Shown here piece after piece: positions 23,298-31,909 of a stretch of DNA of 41,390 nucleotides (the first letter of the stretch is position 1; each line of letters begins with the position of its first letter). Location of the stretch: IMG/VR virus record IMGVR_UViG_3300025585_001077, positions 1 to 41,390 of that record, one strand, 5' to 3'. A model generated the notes under the pieces. The model was given only the letters and a program-made list of their open reading frames with translations. It did not search any database and was not told where the DNA came from. The stretch comes from a virus. The translations under genes and the position numbers were made by a program.

Positions 23298-24805
23298 TGG
23301 CCCGCGACAGATACGACGATCTTTTAGACGGGAAGATGGAACCCGCGAAAGCGCAGGCGCGGGATAGGTTTGATGACTTGCTAGACGGAAAGGACCCGAC
23401 GCCGACGGATAGGCCGTTTGACCCGGCCCAGCTTAATCCAGTCGGGAACCTTGGCTTAGTCAAATTCCTTGACGCTACTGAGAAGTCCGGAGTGGTTCAG
23501 GGGGTTGGCCGCGGACTTATCATGGACAAGCCCCAAAGCAAGTCTGAGATGGTTGGTGCGGCTATCCCTTCCATTCTTGGTTTTGAGATGGCTGGTCCGG
23601 TCGGCGGGGCGGCGGCAGAAGCCGCCAGGCAGACCGCGATTACGCATTTCTCAAAAGAGCCAAGGGGCGTGGCTGGACCGATGTCTCAGGTGGCGGCTCA
23701 GTATTTCATTCCTAAGGGTGTGGAGAAAGCCGCGCCCTATGTAGCCGCTGGCACTCGCTATCTTGGCGGGAAAGTCGTTGACGCCGCAGAGGGCGCACTG
23801 CAATACGGCGCAAAGAACCTTGGCGGTGTTCCCGAGTGGGCCATCCAGAATGTTAACCGCGCCGGCAAGTTCATCGGGGCTGGTCCAGAAGTGGGGGATG
23901 CGATAGCCGCCAAAGCTCGTGGCGCTATCAATACCGCCGTCACTGGGCTAAAGAACGCCTACGCTCCTCTCGTCAAGGAGGGAGTCGCGGAGGCTGGCGG
24001 CAAAACCTTCAACCTCCAAGAAAGGCTTGGGCAGCGAGTCCTTGAAATCGCAGATGAGCATGGGCTAATGAACACTCCCGGACTTAGAAGCAGCCCTGGC
24101 AATAGCACTTTCTGGAAATTCGCCGGACAGGTGGACGGTTTGCAGAACGCATCAGCAGAACAGGTCTACGCATTTCAGAAACAGTTGAACGGTCTTGCCG
24201 CTCAGCATCGAGGTACGCCTCTCGGAGTTGCCTTCGGGAAACTCCAGGGCGAAGTTAGAACGCTCCTTGGCCAAGAGTTAGAGAAAGTCGCGCAAGGCAA
24301 CGCCTCGTATGCTGCCGGTAAGGCTTTGGAGGATGAATCCTCCCGCCTCGTCAACTCTAACGACCTCATCAACTATGTGAACAGGGCCTACAAAAACCCG
24401 CTGTCAACTGGGACGAAAGAGACACTGGAGAGCGTAGGGCAGCAGGTCCCTGAAGTGGCGGATGCGCTCGGTGACGCGGTTGGCTATCAAGCAGGCCAGG
24501 CGTTCACGCCTGTCGTCCGGAGCCTCCCGCAGACTGGGATGGGGGCCGGGATCGGGTATGTTGCTGGAAAGGCGGCAGGATCTATTCTAATCAATCCTCT
24601 AGCACTTCCTGGGATGATTGCGGGAGCGGCGTCAGTTTCACCCAGAGCCTATTATCACGGCCTTATGGGGGCGCAGGCTGCTCGTGGGCTTATTCCACAG
24701 GTTGGGGATATGGCCGCAAGCGTAGCCCCGGCTTTGGCGGCTGGCGCTGTCGCCCAGAGCCCACTACAGCGGTTCTACCGAGTTTCCCCGGCCCCGGCAC
24801 GATGA
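23297..24805 (+). CDS. Putative large ejection / internal virion protein with an N-terminal tandem motif
   Basis: 502 residues. Two 12-residue copies, ARDRYDDLLDGK and ARDRFDDLLDGK, open the protein; 10 of 12 codons differ between them although 11 of 12 residues are the same. The rest is helical with Gly/Ala-rich hydrophobic patches near residues 95-110 and 410-460 that could cross a membrane. Likely part of the ejectosome. The last 31 bp are antisense to the minus-strand gene at 24775. Confidence 0.6.
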   Translation: MARDRYDDLLDGKMEPAKAQARDRFDDLLDGKDPTPTDRPFDPAQLNPVGNLGLVKFLDATEKSGVVQGVGRGLIMDKPQSKSEMVGAAIPSILGFEMAGPVGGAAAEAARQTAITHFSKEPRGVAGPMSQVAAQYFIPKGVEKAAPYVAAGTRYLGGKVVDAAEGALQYGAKNLGGVPEWAIQNVNRAGKFIGAGPEVGDAIAAKARGAINTAVTGLKNAYAPLVKEGVAEAGGKTFNLQERLGQRVLEIADEHGLMNTPGLRSSPGNSTFWKFAGQVDGLQNASAEQVYAFQKQLNGLAAQHRGTPLGVAFGKLQGEVRTLLGQELEKVAQGNASYAAGKALEDESSRLVNSNDLINYVNRAYKNPLSTGTKETLESVGQQVPEVADALGDAVGYQAGQAFTPVVRSLPQTGMGAGIGYVAGKAAGSILINPLALPGMIAGAASVSPRAYYHGLMGAQAARGLIPQVGDMAASVAPALAAGAVAQSPLQRFYRVSPAPAR

Positions 24806-24930
24806 GAACGCTCCTTATCAGTCATGGCGTCCTCGTAGGCACACCAACGCCGGAACAGATAGTAGGCAATGAAAATAATCGTGCTTGCTAGTAACTTGTT
24901 TCCCAAAACCGTTGTAGTTAGTTCGCCCAT
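24775..24930 (-). CDS. 51-residue single-span membrane protein, second gene of a minus-strand operon
   Basis: Begins MGELTTTVLGN, then a hydrophobic helix (about residues 13-26: LLASTIIFIAYYLF), a basic RRW junction and a charged, hydrophilic tail. The ATG at 24930 lies inside the upstream gene's last codons (13-bp overlap), implying coupled translation. The 3' end lies antisense to the end of the 502-residue ejection protein gene. A lysis accessory or superinfection-exclusion role are possibilities only. Confidence 0.55.
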   Translation of the reverse strand: MGELTTTVLGNKLLASTIIFIAYYLFRRWCAYEDAMTDKERSHRAGAGETR

Positions 24931-25073
24931 TTCTTCAGGATCGGATAAATGAAAATGGCACTCCCAATGGCGATGAAAAACGAAGCCGTCCCGTCGTCAT
25001 GCTGGAATGTGGCACGGCAGAGGGAAAAGGCGAAGACGAAGAATGCCACCCGCAGCCCAGCCTCTGCCGCCAT
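24918..25073 (-). CDS. 51-residue two-span membrane protein, first gene of a minus-strand operon
   Basis: From ATG 25073, preceded by GGGAGGGGTGGGG. Two hydrophobic segments, LRVAFFVFAFSLC and ASFFIAIGSAIFIYPIL, are joined by a short polar loop (QHDDG), with a KKWAN end: a holin-like shape. An in-frame TTG at 25124 lies in the promoter and is not needed. The promoter TTGACG-N16-TACAAT lies just upstream. Holin is a guess; it could also protect the host membrane from a second phage. Confidence 0.6.
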   Translation of the reverse strand: MAAEAGLRVAFFVFAFSLCRATFQHDDGTASFFIAIGSAIFIYPILKKWAN

Positions 25074-25089
25074 TTTCCCCACCCCTCCC

Positions 25090-25117
25090 ATTGTAGCCCA
25101 AATCCTCATACCGTCAA
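25090..25117 (-). promoter_or_regulatory. Sigma-70-type promoter for the minus-strand membrane-protein operon
   Basis: Read on the minus strand: -35 TTGACG (25117-25112), 16-bp spacer, -10 TACAAT (25095-25090). The predicted start is about 25083, giving a leader of about 10 nt before ATG 25073. Confidence 0.72.
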
Positions 25118-25126
25118 GGCCCAATC

Positions 25127-28120
25127 TTGCTTAGTTTACTTCTAGGTCTTGTAGTCTTTGCCCACTCCCAGGGGGTCAAGCAGAGAGTAGACCGCCTGGA
25201 GGTTCTGGTCGAAGAACTCCGGGGCGGGCGTCCCACCACCACCTCTTTTGAGAATAAGAGGGGTTCGATCACCTTCCTGACCTCGGAATCGGGGATTGAA
25301 TGGGCGGATGGCACCCGTTCTACAACGGCGGTTTCCTCCATCTCCTCATTAGCCGGTGTGGTGGATACCGGGAAGTTGGGGACCGATGCGGTGACGGCGG
25401 TTAAAGTCATCTCCGGGGCGATTGAGACATCAAAACTGGCGGACGGTGCCGTCACCTTCCAGAAGATCACAGACGCCGCCGCCCAGACCTCTAAACTTGG
25501 TTCTGATTCAGTCATCTCCGCAAAGATCCGTAGCGGAGCCGTCGAAACCTCCAAGTTGGCTGACGGCTCAGTCACCGAGCAGAAGGTGTCCGATTCCGCT
25601 ATCCAAACCGCGAAACTCGGCAACGATGCGGTGAGTGCGGCTAAGATTCTGGCCTCAGACCTGAGTTGGACGAAGATGACCTCGGGCCAGCTTCACTACG
25701 ACTCAGTTAACAACAACCTTTGGAGTTGGACGAGTGCCGTTACCTCGCCCTACCTTCACCAAACCTGCATTGGACGCGGGAATGTCTGCAACGGAAACGA
25801 CACCGTAGCCCTAGGTGGTGGGAATAACTGTAAAGGGACTGGCTCCGTCTGCCTTGGTTGGAATAATAGCGTTGGAACCGTCGGCGGGGACTATTACGGC
25901 TTTGCCGCCGGGACCGGGAACACTTGCAGCGGCTTCTACTCGTCTTGCCTCGGGACCAATAACTCAAACGCCGTGACCTCGGGGTTAGCCGCTGGCGAGA
26001 ATATCACCATCGTCGGAAACTACAACCACGGCATCGGCTACAACCTGTCAATTCCCTCTGGCTCTGGTGGGCTAGGGACCTTGGAGTATTCGTTTGTCGG
26101 CGGGAGGAGGGCGAGGGTTAGGCGCACTTCCGCCTGGACCTGGAACCTCACCGCAAACGATGTCTACAAAGACGATTACGGATCTTTCTGGTACACCTTC
26201 CATGCTGATGCAGGGGGAGGTTTGGCTATCGAGGTGGGGAACTCCACGACCACGATCACCTCCAATAGCGCGGTCTTTCCCGGCTCTGCTACTGCCTCCT
26301 CCTTTTGGGGGGATGGAGCCCATTTAACCAATATCCCTGCGGCGGCCCTAGCTGCCGGTTCCGTCGAAACCGCAAAACTGGCGGCTGATGCGGTGATCGC
26401 CGCGAAGATTCTTAGCGGTGCTGTTGAAACCTCCAAACTAGCCGACGGCGCGGTTACGGCTCAAAAGCTGGCTGATTCTTCCGTCCAGACCGCCAAGATC
26501 GCCGCCTACTCTGTTGAGACTGGGAAGCTCTACCCCGGAGGGAACGAGGGTCAGGTGGCTAAGATCAGAAGCGGAAAGGTGGTCTGGGACGACGACACCA
26601 GCGGAGGGACCATCGCTGATGGATCTGTTCAGACCGCCAAGCTCGCTAGTGACTCGGTGATAGCGGCAAAGATCATCTCCGGGGCAGTCGAAACCTCAAA
26701 GTTAGCCGACGGAGCCGTGACCGCGCAGAAGATCGCGTCTTCCGCAGTCCAAACTGCAAAGCTGGGGACCGATAGCGTGACGGTGACCGCCATTCTAGAC
26801 GGCTCCATCCAGACTTCCAAGCTGGGCGCGGACGCCGTGAATACCGCCGCCATCCTTGAAGGTGCCGTAGACACCTCTAAGCTCGCTGACGGAGTGGTCA
26901 CCGCTCAGAAGGTGGCGGACTCCGCGATCCAGACCGCAAAGCTCGTGGATGGCGCGGTCCAGACCATCAAGCTAGGCAATGACGCCGTAATAGCGGCGAA
27001 GATTCAGTCCGGGGCGGTGCAGACATCCAAGATCGCTGACGGTTCTATCACGGCTCAAAAGATCGCCGCCGCCGCTGTCCAGTCAGCCAAGCTCGGGACC
27101 GATTCAGTCCTGTCAGCCTCCATCCTGGCCGGGGCCGTGGACACCAAGAAGATCGCTTCTTACTCGGTTGACACCGACAAGATCGCCGGGACCGGAGCAA
27201 CCTCGGGACAGGTCATCTCCTACAACGGCTCCAAGGTTGTGTGGTCGAATCAGTCGGCCACCATCGCCGACGGGTCAATCCAGACGGCCAAGCTGGCTAC
27301 AGACTCGGTTATCGCAATCAAGATTCTCTCCGGGGCTGTAGAGACTTCAAAGCTGGCAGATGGAGCGATCACTGCTCAGAAAATTGCGGCGGCGGCTGTT
27401 CAGACTGCCAAGCTCGGAACGGATGCTGTCCTAGCCGCTTCCATCTCCGCAGGCGCGGTTGATACCAACAAGATTGGACAGGGCGCAGTCCAAACCCAGA
27501 AGATTCTAGCCGACGCTGTGACCGCCGCGAAGATCATCTCCAACGCCGTTGAGACTTCCAAGATCATTGATGGCGCGATCACGGCGCAGAAGATTGCGGA
27601 CAACGCCGTACAGACGGCAAAGATTCTGGCAGACGCTATCACAACGGTCAAAATTCAGGCGCAGGCCGTCACTAGCCCGAAGCTGGCGAACAGCCTCAAC
27701 CTAGTTACCCCAACATCGAGCGGTCTTCATTCTTTTTCAAACACCACATCATCCCAGGCCGTCATATACGGATTCAGTGCTAGAGGCGGGGCTGGCAACG
27801 CTAATGGGAGTTTTAAGCTAGGGCTTACCTCTGGATTTGAGACGCGCTTTGACCTGAACGGTGCTACTGGCAGCATGGAAATAAACAATATGCAGGACGC
27901 GGCGGGTTCGGCTATAACGCTCTGCACTCGCGGCGACACCGCAAACAAGAAGTGTCCGTTGAAGGTTGACCAAAACGGAGGTCTGAGTAGCGCCTATTTC
28001 GGAGAAGGCACGACCATAATTTACCGCTGTTCCGTGGCAGGGGCGCTCAGAGCCGGTCAGTTAACTTCTGTTTCGTCTGATTGCGGAACAGCGGTTGATA
28101 CCGGGATGAGGACGCCATGA
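25127..28120 (+). CDS. Long tail fibre with decapeptide repeats and a YadA-like head insert
   Basis: 997 residues from TTG 25127 (AAGG nearby). Residues 1-16 (MLSLLLGLVVFAHSQG) look signal-like. About fifty 10-residue units of type A-V-x-T-x-K-L-x-x-D/G run from about 83 to 185 and about 405 to 860. Between them lies a Gly/Asn/Cys-rich region (CIGRGNVCNGND, ALGGGNNCKGTGSVCLGWNN) like the left-handed roll of YadA heads. Two longer GQV...KVVW segments punctuate the repeats. Expected to be a trimeric shaft with receptor-binding C-terminus. Confidence 0.8.
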   Translation: MLSLLLGLVVFAHSQGVKQRVDRLEVLVEELRGGRPTTTSFENKRGSITFLTSESGIEWADGTRSTTAVSSISSLAGVVDTGKLGTDAVTAVKVISGAIETSKLADGAVTFQKITDAAAQTSKLGSDSVISAKIRSGAVETSKLADGSVTEQKVSDSAIQTAKLGNDAVSAAKILASDLSWTKMTSGQLHYDSVNNNLWSWTSAVTSPYLHQTCIGRGNVCNGNDTVALGGGNNCKGTGSVCLGWNNSVGTVGGDYYGFAAGTGNTCSGFYSSCLGTNNSNAVTSGLAAGENITIVGNYNHGIGYNLSIPSGSGGLGTLEYSFVGGRRARVRRTSAWTWNLTANDVYKDDYGSFWYTFHADAGGGLAIEVGNSTTTITSNSAVFPGSATASSFWGDGAHLTNIPAAALAAGSVETAKLAADAVIAAKILSGAVETSKLADGAVTAQKLADSSVQTAKIAAYSVETGKLYPGGNEGQVAKIRSGKVVWDDDTSGGTIADGSVQTAKLASDSVIAAKIISGAVETSKLADGAVTAQKIASSAVQTAKLGTDSVTVTAILDGSIQTSKLGADAVNTAAILEGAVDTSKLADGVVTAQKVADSAIQTAKLVDGAVQTIKLGNDAVIAAKIQSGAVQTSKIADGSITAQKIAAAAVQSAKLGTDSVLSASILAGAVDTKKIASYSVDTDKIAGTGATSGQVISYNGSKVVWSNQSATIADGSIQTAKLATDSVIAIKILSGAVETSKLADGAITAQKIAAAAVQTAKLGTDAVLAASISAGAVDTNKIGQGAVQTQKILADAVTAAKIISNAVETSKIIDGAITAQKIADNAVQTAKILADAITTVKIQAQAVTSPKLANSLNLVTPTSSGLHSFSNTTSSQAVIYGFSARGGAGNANGSFKLGLTSGFETRFDLNGATGSMEINNMQDAAGSAITLCTRGDTANKKCPLKVDQNGGLSSAYFGEGTTIIYRCSVAGALRAGQLTSVSSDCGTAVDTGMRTP
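25374..27714 (+). repeat. Decapeptide-coding (30-bp period) repeat array inside the fibre gene
   Basis: About fifty units of 30 bp encode A/S-V/I-x-T-x-K-L/I-x-x-D/G. The array is interrupted by the head-like insert and two GQV...KVVW elements. DNA copies differ widely in third positions while the protein pattern stays constant. Confidence 0.8.
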
Positions 28121-28491
28121 CCCGATCCATCGGCATCGCAATACTCCTGGCTGGGCTGGCCTCGCTGATGTTCTGCGGGTGTTCAGCGCCCTGCAAACGC
28201 CTGGGGGACGCCAGAATCAACGGGGCTAGGATTATCACCTCCGTCTGCCCAAGAGAGGCCCTGCCCAGGGTCTGCCGCCGTCCTTGGCAGAACTCGAACG
28301 CCTGCGCCTGGGTGAAGAAGCACCGCAACGGCAGAATTAAGACTTGCTGGAAATTCCTGGCTAATGACTTCGACGGGGCAAAAGCTGATCCGCACGAAAC
28401 CGCCCATTGCGGCGGGGCTGATGAAGGTGAGGCGCGTTGCGCCGATTGGCCCGGGACTAAAGCCCCTAAGGGACAGGAGTGCAGAAAATGA
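28117..28491 (+). CDS. Small Cys-rich exported protein, possibly a lipoprotein
   Basis: 124 residues, ATG in an ATGA overlap with the fibre stop. The N-terminus MTRSIGIAILLAGLASLMFCGCS is a signal sequence followed directly by Cys residues, though it lacks an ideal L-A-G-C lipobox. About ten Cys are scattered through the rest, suggesting disulphides. Being first in the lysis region it might be an outer-membrane spanin-type component, which is uncertain. Confidence 0.55.
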   Translation: MTRSIGIAILLAGLASLMFCGCSAPCKRLGDARINGARIITSVCPREALPRVCRRPWQNSNACAWVKKHRNGRIKTCWKFLANDFDGAKADPHETAHCGGADEGEARCADWPGTKAPKGQECRK

Positions 28492-28946
28492 CCCAAATAA
28501 AACTGACTTACAACATGATCGCAATGGTGGATGAATCCGACCGTGAGGCGGTGTCCCGCTACAATTGGCAGGCGGTTCGACGGGGCCGGAAATGGTACGC
28601 CAGGGCCCGCATTCCCAATCCTGTCCGGTATGTCTACCTTCACCGTTTCCTGACCTCTGCGCCTGCCGGGAAAAGTGTGGACCACATAAACGGAGATACG
28701 CTGGACAACCGGAGATCCAATCTAAGGGTTTGCACCCAGGGACAGAACGCCGCCAATATGCGCCGCCTTAACGGCCACAAGGGAGCATCCTGGGACAAGA
28801 GGTCCGGGCGGTGGAGGGCCTACATCGTCAAAGACGGGCGGCAGAGACACCTCGGATACTTTGACGGAATGACGGAGGCTCTGCTGGCCTACAACCGGGC
28901 CGCACTTTCAACATTCGGGGAGTTCGCCCACTTAAATGCTGTCTAG
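28488..28946 (+). CDS. HNH endonuclease with AP2-type DNA-binding C-terminus
   Basis: 152 residues from ATG 28488 with GGAG 8 bp upstream (GTG 28479 is the alternative). The HNH core VDHINGDTLDNRRSNLR is followed by NAANMRR and an AP2-like half (GASWDKRSGRWRAYI, HLGYFDGMTEALLAYNRAA). Free-standing homing-type nuclease, inserted at the 3' end of the preceding gene. Related to the enzymes at 31906 and 34565. Confidence 0.88.
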   Translation: MTQIKLTYNMIAMVDESDREAVSRYNWQAVRRGRKWYARARIPNPVRYVYLHRFLTSAPAGKSVDHINGDTLDNRRSNLRVCTQGQNAANMRRLNGHKGASWDKRSGRWRAYIVKDGRQRHLGYFDGMTEALLAYNRAALSTFGEFAHLNAV

Positions 28947-28979
28947 TCTGCCACAGAGCCCCATACAGGAGCCTTAATC

Positions 28980-29186
28980 ATGGACGATGAACTGAGAGAG
29001 CGCATTTTCAGAATGGACGAGCGGACTCAGAACATGGACAAGAAGATGGACGAGCGCCATCAAGTGACCGAAAAGCGGTTAGACGCCCACGCCCACAAGA
29101 TCAGAGCCCTTGAGGAGTGGTGTTATTGGATTGGCGGTATCGGGGCGGCGGCTATCGGCTGGCTCAAGTTCGGGAACGGGAAATGA
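28980..29186 (+). CDS. XhlA-like membrane protein of the lysis region
   Basis: 68 residues: an N-terminal charged coiled coil (MDERTQNMDKKMDERHQ...) and a C-terminal hydrophobic span (YWIGGIGAAAIGWL). This layout is that of haemolysin XhlA, which works with holins on the cell membrane. The next gene is the putative endolysin. Confidence 0.62.
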   Translation: MDDELRERIFRMDERTQNMDKKMDERHQVTEKRLDAHAHKIRALEEWCYWIGGIGAAAIGWLKFGNGK

Positions 29187-29732
29187 ATGCTCCCTACATG
29201 GCTCCTGGGCCTGTTCCGGCGTGGAGTATCCATCTCAATCCCTCTCGGGTCCTTCTATAACTCCATGAGCAAAGATGAAATCCTCGCTAGGTTGGAGAAG
29301 GCGTCCGACGAAGCCGTCAAAGACTTTGAGCCAAAGGTGGATTATCAGGGTGAGATTGTCGAAACCTACTGCAACATCGGGGCCGATTTCATCTGCCGGG
29401 AGGTGTGGGGCTATAAGGGCTTCATGAACATGATGGCGAATCAGATTTACGACAGGATGCGGGGGGCCGTGGATTTCGCGCTAGTAGACCCAGAAGCAGC
29501 TCAAAGGCTGGCAAACGACGGGAGAATGGTCATTGCCGCCCAGAAAGGCGATGAGCATGGTCATGTGGCCGTCGTCATACCTGGGACGGTCGTCTACTCC
29601 GGGAAATGGCGGTGCAACGCGCCCAGGATCGCCAATGTCGGAAAGAGAAACGGGAAGATGGCGGCTAATTGGGCCTTCATCCAGAAGCCGGAATTTTACG
29701 CGCACATACCAGATGTCCAGGAGAAAGCATGA
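29187..29732 (+). CDS. Putative endolysin, papain-like (CHAP/NlpC-type) peptidase
   Basis: 181 residues. The active-site Cys appears in TYCNIGADFI (C62) at the start of a helix, and the His in EHGHVAVVIPG (H126), followed by a Trp/Asn-containing region (ANVGKRNG); this order fits a Cys-His peptidase or amidase that cuts peptidoglycan cross-links. It sits between an XhlA-like and a holin-like gene. The first 25 residues have a short hydrophobic run; an internal start at residue 27 is possible. Confidence 0.65.
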   Translation: MLPTWLLGLFRRGVSISIPLGSFYNSMSKDEILARLEKASDEAVKDFEPKVDYQGEIVETYCNIGADFICREVWGYKGFMNMMANQIYDRMRGAVDFALVDPEAAQRLANDGRMVIAAQKGDEHGHVAVVIPGTVVYSGKWRCNAPRIANVGKRNGKMAANWAFIQKPEFYAHIPDVQEKA

Positions 29733-29959
29733 ACAAGATCAAGGAGTTTCTATTCGGCAAGCTGGCGGGGCGCATCGTGGCCCGTGGTGCCGTCTCGCTG
29801 GCCGCCGTCATCGCTGGTCACTTGGCGGCTAACGGAGTACAGGTTGACCCGAACGAACTGAGCGCCTACCTGATTGCTGGGGCCAACATGGCCTACACCG
29901 CGATCAAGGAATGGCGGGACAAACACGCCGAGAAGGCGGCAGAGAGCAAGCCTGCCTAG
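29729..29959 (+). CDS. Holin-like small membrane-associated protein
   Basis: 76 residues, ATG 29729 in an ATGA overlap with AGGAG upstream. The KLAGRIVARGAVSLAAVIAGHL segment can form a membrane helix, followed by VQVDPNELSAYLIAGANMAY and a charged tail. Its place beside the endolysin supports a holin or lysis-regulator role. Confidence 0.6.
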   Translation: MNKIKEFLFGKLAGRIVARGAVSLAAVIAGHLAANGVQVDPNELSAYLIAGANMAYTAIKEWRDKHAEKAAESKPA

Positions 29960-29961
29960 AT

Positions 29962-30108
29962 GTGGCGCACGAATTTCTATTCATCGTCTGCCAGATTGAG
30001 GACTGCCCCGGAGAGGTTATCTGGGTCATCTCCGATGACGAGGAATGGAACATCACCTGTCCCAAGTGCGGCAAGACTTACAAGCTAGAGGTGCAGTCTG
30101 ACGAGTAA
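29962..30108 (+). CDS. Small zinc-ribbon protein
   Basis: 48 residues from GTG 29962, just after the previous stop. CQIEDC and CPKCGKTY supply four Cys for a zinc ribbon, with a WVISDDEEWN strand between. Possibly binds nucleic acid or a protein; unknown. Confidence 0.55.
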   Translation: MAHEFLFIVCQIEDCPGEVIWVISDDEEWNITCPKCGKTYKLEVQSDE

Positions 30109-30118
30109 CTAGGAGCCC

Positions 30119-30916
30119 ATGCCCGCAACTAAAACGAAGTCCGTAAGGACGGAAACTGCGGCAAATTCAGCAAAAATCCTGTTCCTGGATGTCGAGATGT
30201 TCCCGAATCTCGGCTACATCTGGGGACGCTACGAGCAAGATGTCCTCTCTTTCGTCAGGGAAAGAAGCCTGGCATCCTTCGCCTGGAATTGGTTGGGGGA
30301 GAATAAAATCAATGTCCTTTCCCTGCCGATGTTTCGGACCTACAAGCGGGATCGGTTTGACACCAGAGAACTAGCGGAAGCCCTTCACGAGCAAGTGTCA
30401 AAGGCTGATATCGTCGTCGGCCACAATATCAAGAAGTTCGACGACAAAGAGGCGAATACAGCGTTTGTCACCAATGGCCTGCCCCCACCGCCTCCCCACA
30501 AGCTGGTAGACACTCTGGAAGTCTTAAAACGGCGGTTTCGCTTCAACTCAAACAAACTTGGAGACGCCTGCGAACTCCTTGGTTTAGGCGGAAAGATGGA
30601 GACAGGGGGATTCAAACTCTGGCTTGAATGCATGGCTGGGGACGCAGCGGCGTGGCGCACGATGGAGAAATACAACGCTCGGGATGTCCTCAGGCTCAAG
30701 AGCCTCTACTTCGAAACCCTCCCATGGATGACCAACCACCCCAACCTAGCCGCCTTTGAGGGGAGAGAGTGTTGCCCGAATTGCGGATCTAAGAAAGTCG
30801 TCCGCCGGTCTGGTGTTTCCCTGATGGGACAAACCCGCCGCGCCCGCTTCTCCTGTAACGACTGCCAGCGGTGGTGTACTGGACGATTTGTTAAAGACGC
30901 CTGGAGATTTGCTTGA
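30119..30916 (+). CDS. DEDD-type 3'-5' exonuclease (RNase H-like) with C-terminal zinc ribbon
   Basis: 265 residues. Exo I FLDVEMFP (D24, E26), Exo II VVGHNIKKFD (D108) and Exo III YNARDV (Y185, D189) give the DEDD set of DnaQ/YprB-like exonucleases. A four-Cys zinc ribbon (CCPNCGSK and CNDC, about 218-249) follows. It would degrade or edit DNA or RNA. No polymerase gene accompanies it, so it is more likely a recombination or nucleic-acid turnover enzyme than a proofreading subunit. Confidence 0.82.
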   Translation: MPATKTKSVRTETAANSAKILFLDVEMFPNLGYIWGRYEQDVLSFVRERSLASFAWNWLGENKINVLSLPMFRTYKRDRFDTRELAEALHEQVSKADIVVGHNIKKFDDKEANTAFVTNGLPPPPPHKLVDTLEVLKRRFRFNSNKLGDACELLGLGGKMETGGFKLWLECMAGDAAAWRTMEKYNARDVLRLKSLYFETLPWMTNHPNLAAFEGRECCPNCGSKKVVRRSGVSLMGQTRRARFSCNDCQRWCTGRFVKDAWRFA

Positions 30917-30949
30917 CGCGCCCTCCGGTGTGGTGGTAGGGCTTTAGGC

Positions 30950-31909
30950 ATGGGGAAGATCGCGCTCGTAACCGGGATTACTGGGCAAGACGGATCCTAC
31001 CTGGCAGAACTCCTCCTCCATAAGGGCTACGAGGTCCACGGCATCGTTCGTCGGTCCTCATCTCTCAACACCTCCCGCATAGATCACATCTTCGATAGGC
31101 TAAGACTCCACTACGGGGATATGACGGACGGGACCTCCATCACCCGGATTCTATCGTTAGTGCGGCCGGATGAGATTTACGCCCTCGGGGCGCAATCCCA
31201 TGTGATGGTGAGCTTTGAAAATCCTGAGTACACAGCACAGGTAGACGCCGTTGGGACGCTTAGACTGCTTGAGGCAATCAGGATTTTAGGTATACACCCT
31301 AAGGTCTACCAAGCCTCTACCTCTGAGATGTTCGGTATTGCCCCAAGCCCTCAGAACGAGGAGACGCCGCTTTTACCTGTAAGCCCTTACGGAGCGGCCA
31401 AGGTCTACGCCTACCACATCACCCGGACCTATCGGCAAGGGTATGGGATGTTCATTTCTAACGGGATTCTATTCAATCACGAGAGCAGCCGCAGGGGGGT
31501 GACTTTCGTTACCCGCAAGATCACCAGGGGCCTAGCCGCCATCAAGCGGGGTGAGCAGAAGGAACTCGTCCTCGGGAACCTTGACGCTTTGCGGGATTGG
31601 GGACACGCCCGGGATTTCGTGGAGGCCATGTGGCTGATGCTCCAGAGGGAAAAGCCGGATGATTATGTCATCGGCACCGGGGAGCAACACTCTGTCCGTG
31701 AGTTCGTCGAGGAAGCTGGTAAGTGTCTAGGCTTCTCTAATGTCTGGGATTTCGTGAGGTCAGACTCCCGCTACATGAGGCCCGCCGAAGTGCCTGACCT
31801 CTGCGCCGACTACCTCAAAGCCCGCCGCGAACTCGGCTGGAGCCCTCGTACCACTTTCAAAGAACTCGTCCGGGAGATGTGTGAAGCAGATATGGAGCGC
31901 AAATCATGA
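30950..31909 (+). CDS. gmd: GDP-mannose 4,6-dehydratase
   Basis: 319 residues, a full-length short-chain dehydratase/epimerase. Visible GMD features are [12 protein letters not shown] (9-20), [33 protein letters not shown], the STSEMFG active region (T124, S125, E126) and SPYGAAK (Y147, K151). It makes GDP-4-keto-6-deoxymannose from GDP-mannose, the branch point to fucose, rhamnose, perosamine and colitose. A TTGACG at 30913 might be a weak promoter element. Its stop overlaps the HNH start (ATGA). Confidence 0.95.
   Translation: MGKIALVTGITGQDGSYLAELLLHKGYEVHGIVRRSSSLNTSRIDHIFDRLRLHYGDMTDGTSITRILSLVRPDEIYALGAQSHVMVSFENPEYTAQVDAVGTLRLLEAIRILGIHPKVYQASTSEMFGIAPSPQNEETPLLPVSPYGAAKVYAYHITRTYRQGYGMFISNGILFNHESSRRGVTFVTRKITRGLAAIKRGEQKELVLGNLDALRDWGHARDFVEAMWLMLQREKPDDYVIGTGEQHSVREFVEEAGKCLGFSNVWDFVRSDSRYMRPAEVPDLCADYLKARRELGWSPRTTFKELVREMCEADMERKS

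Noticed and set aside
28047-28685. 212-codon minus-strand frame across the fibre end, lysis gene and HNH
   Set aside because: No initiation signal and it crosses three real genes; a chance opening.
30913-30949. Promoter ahead of gmd
   Set aside because: TTGACG at 30913 is present, but no acceptable -10 box lies 16-18 bp downstream.
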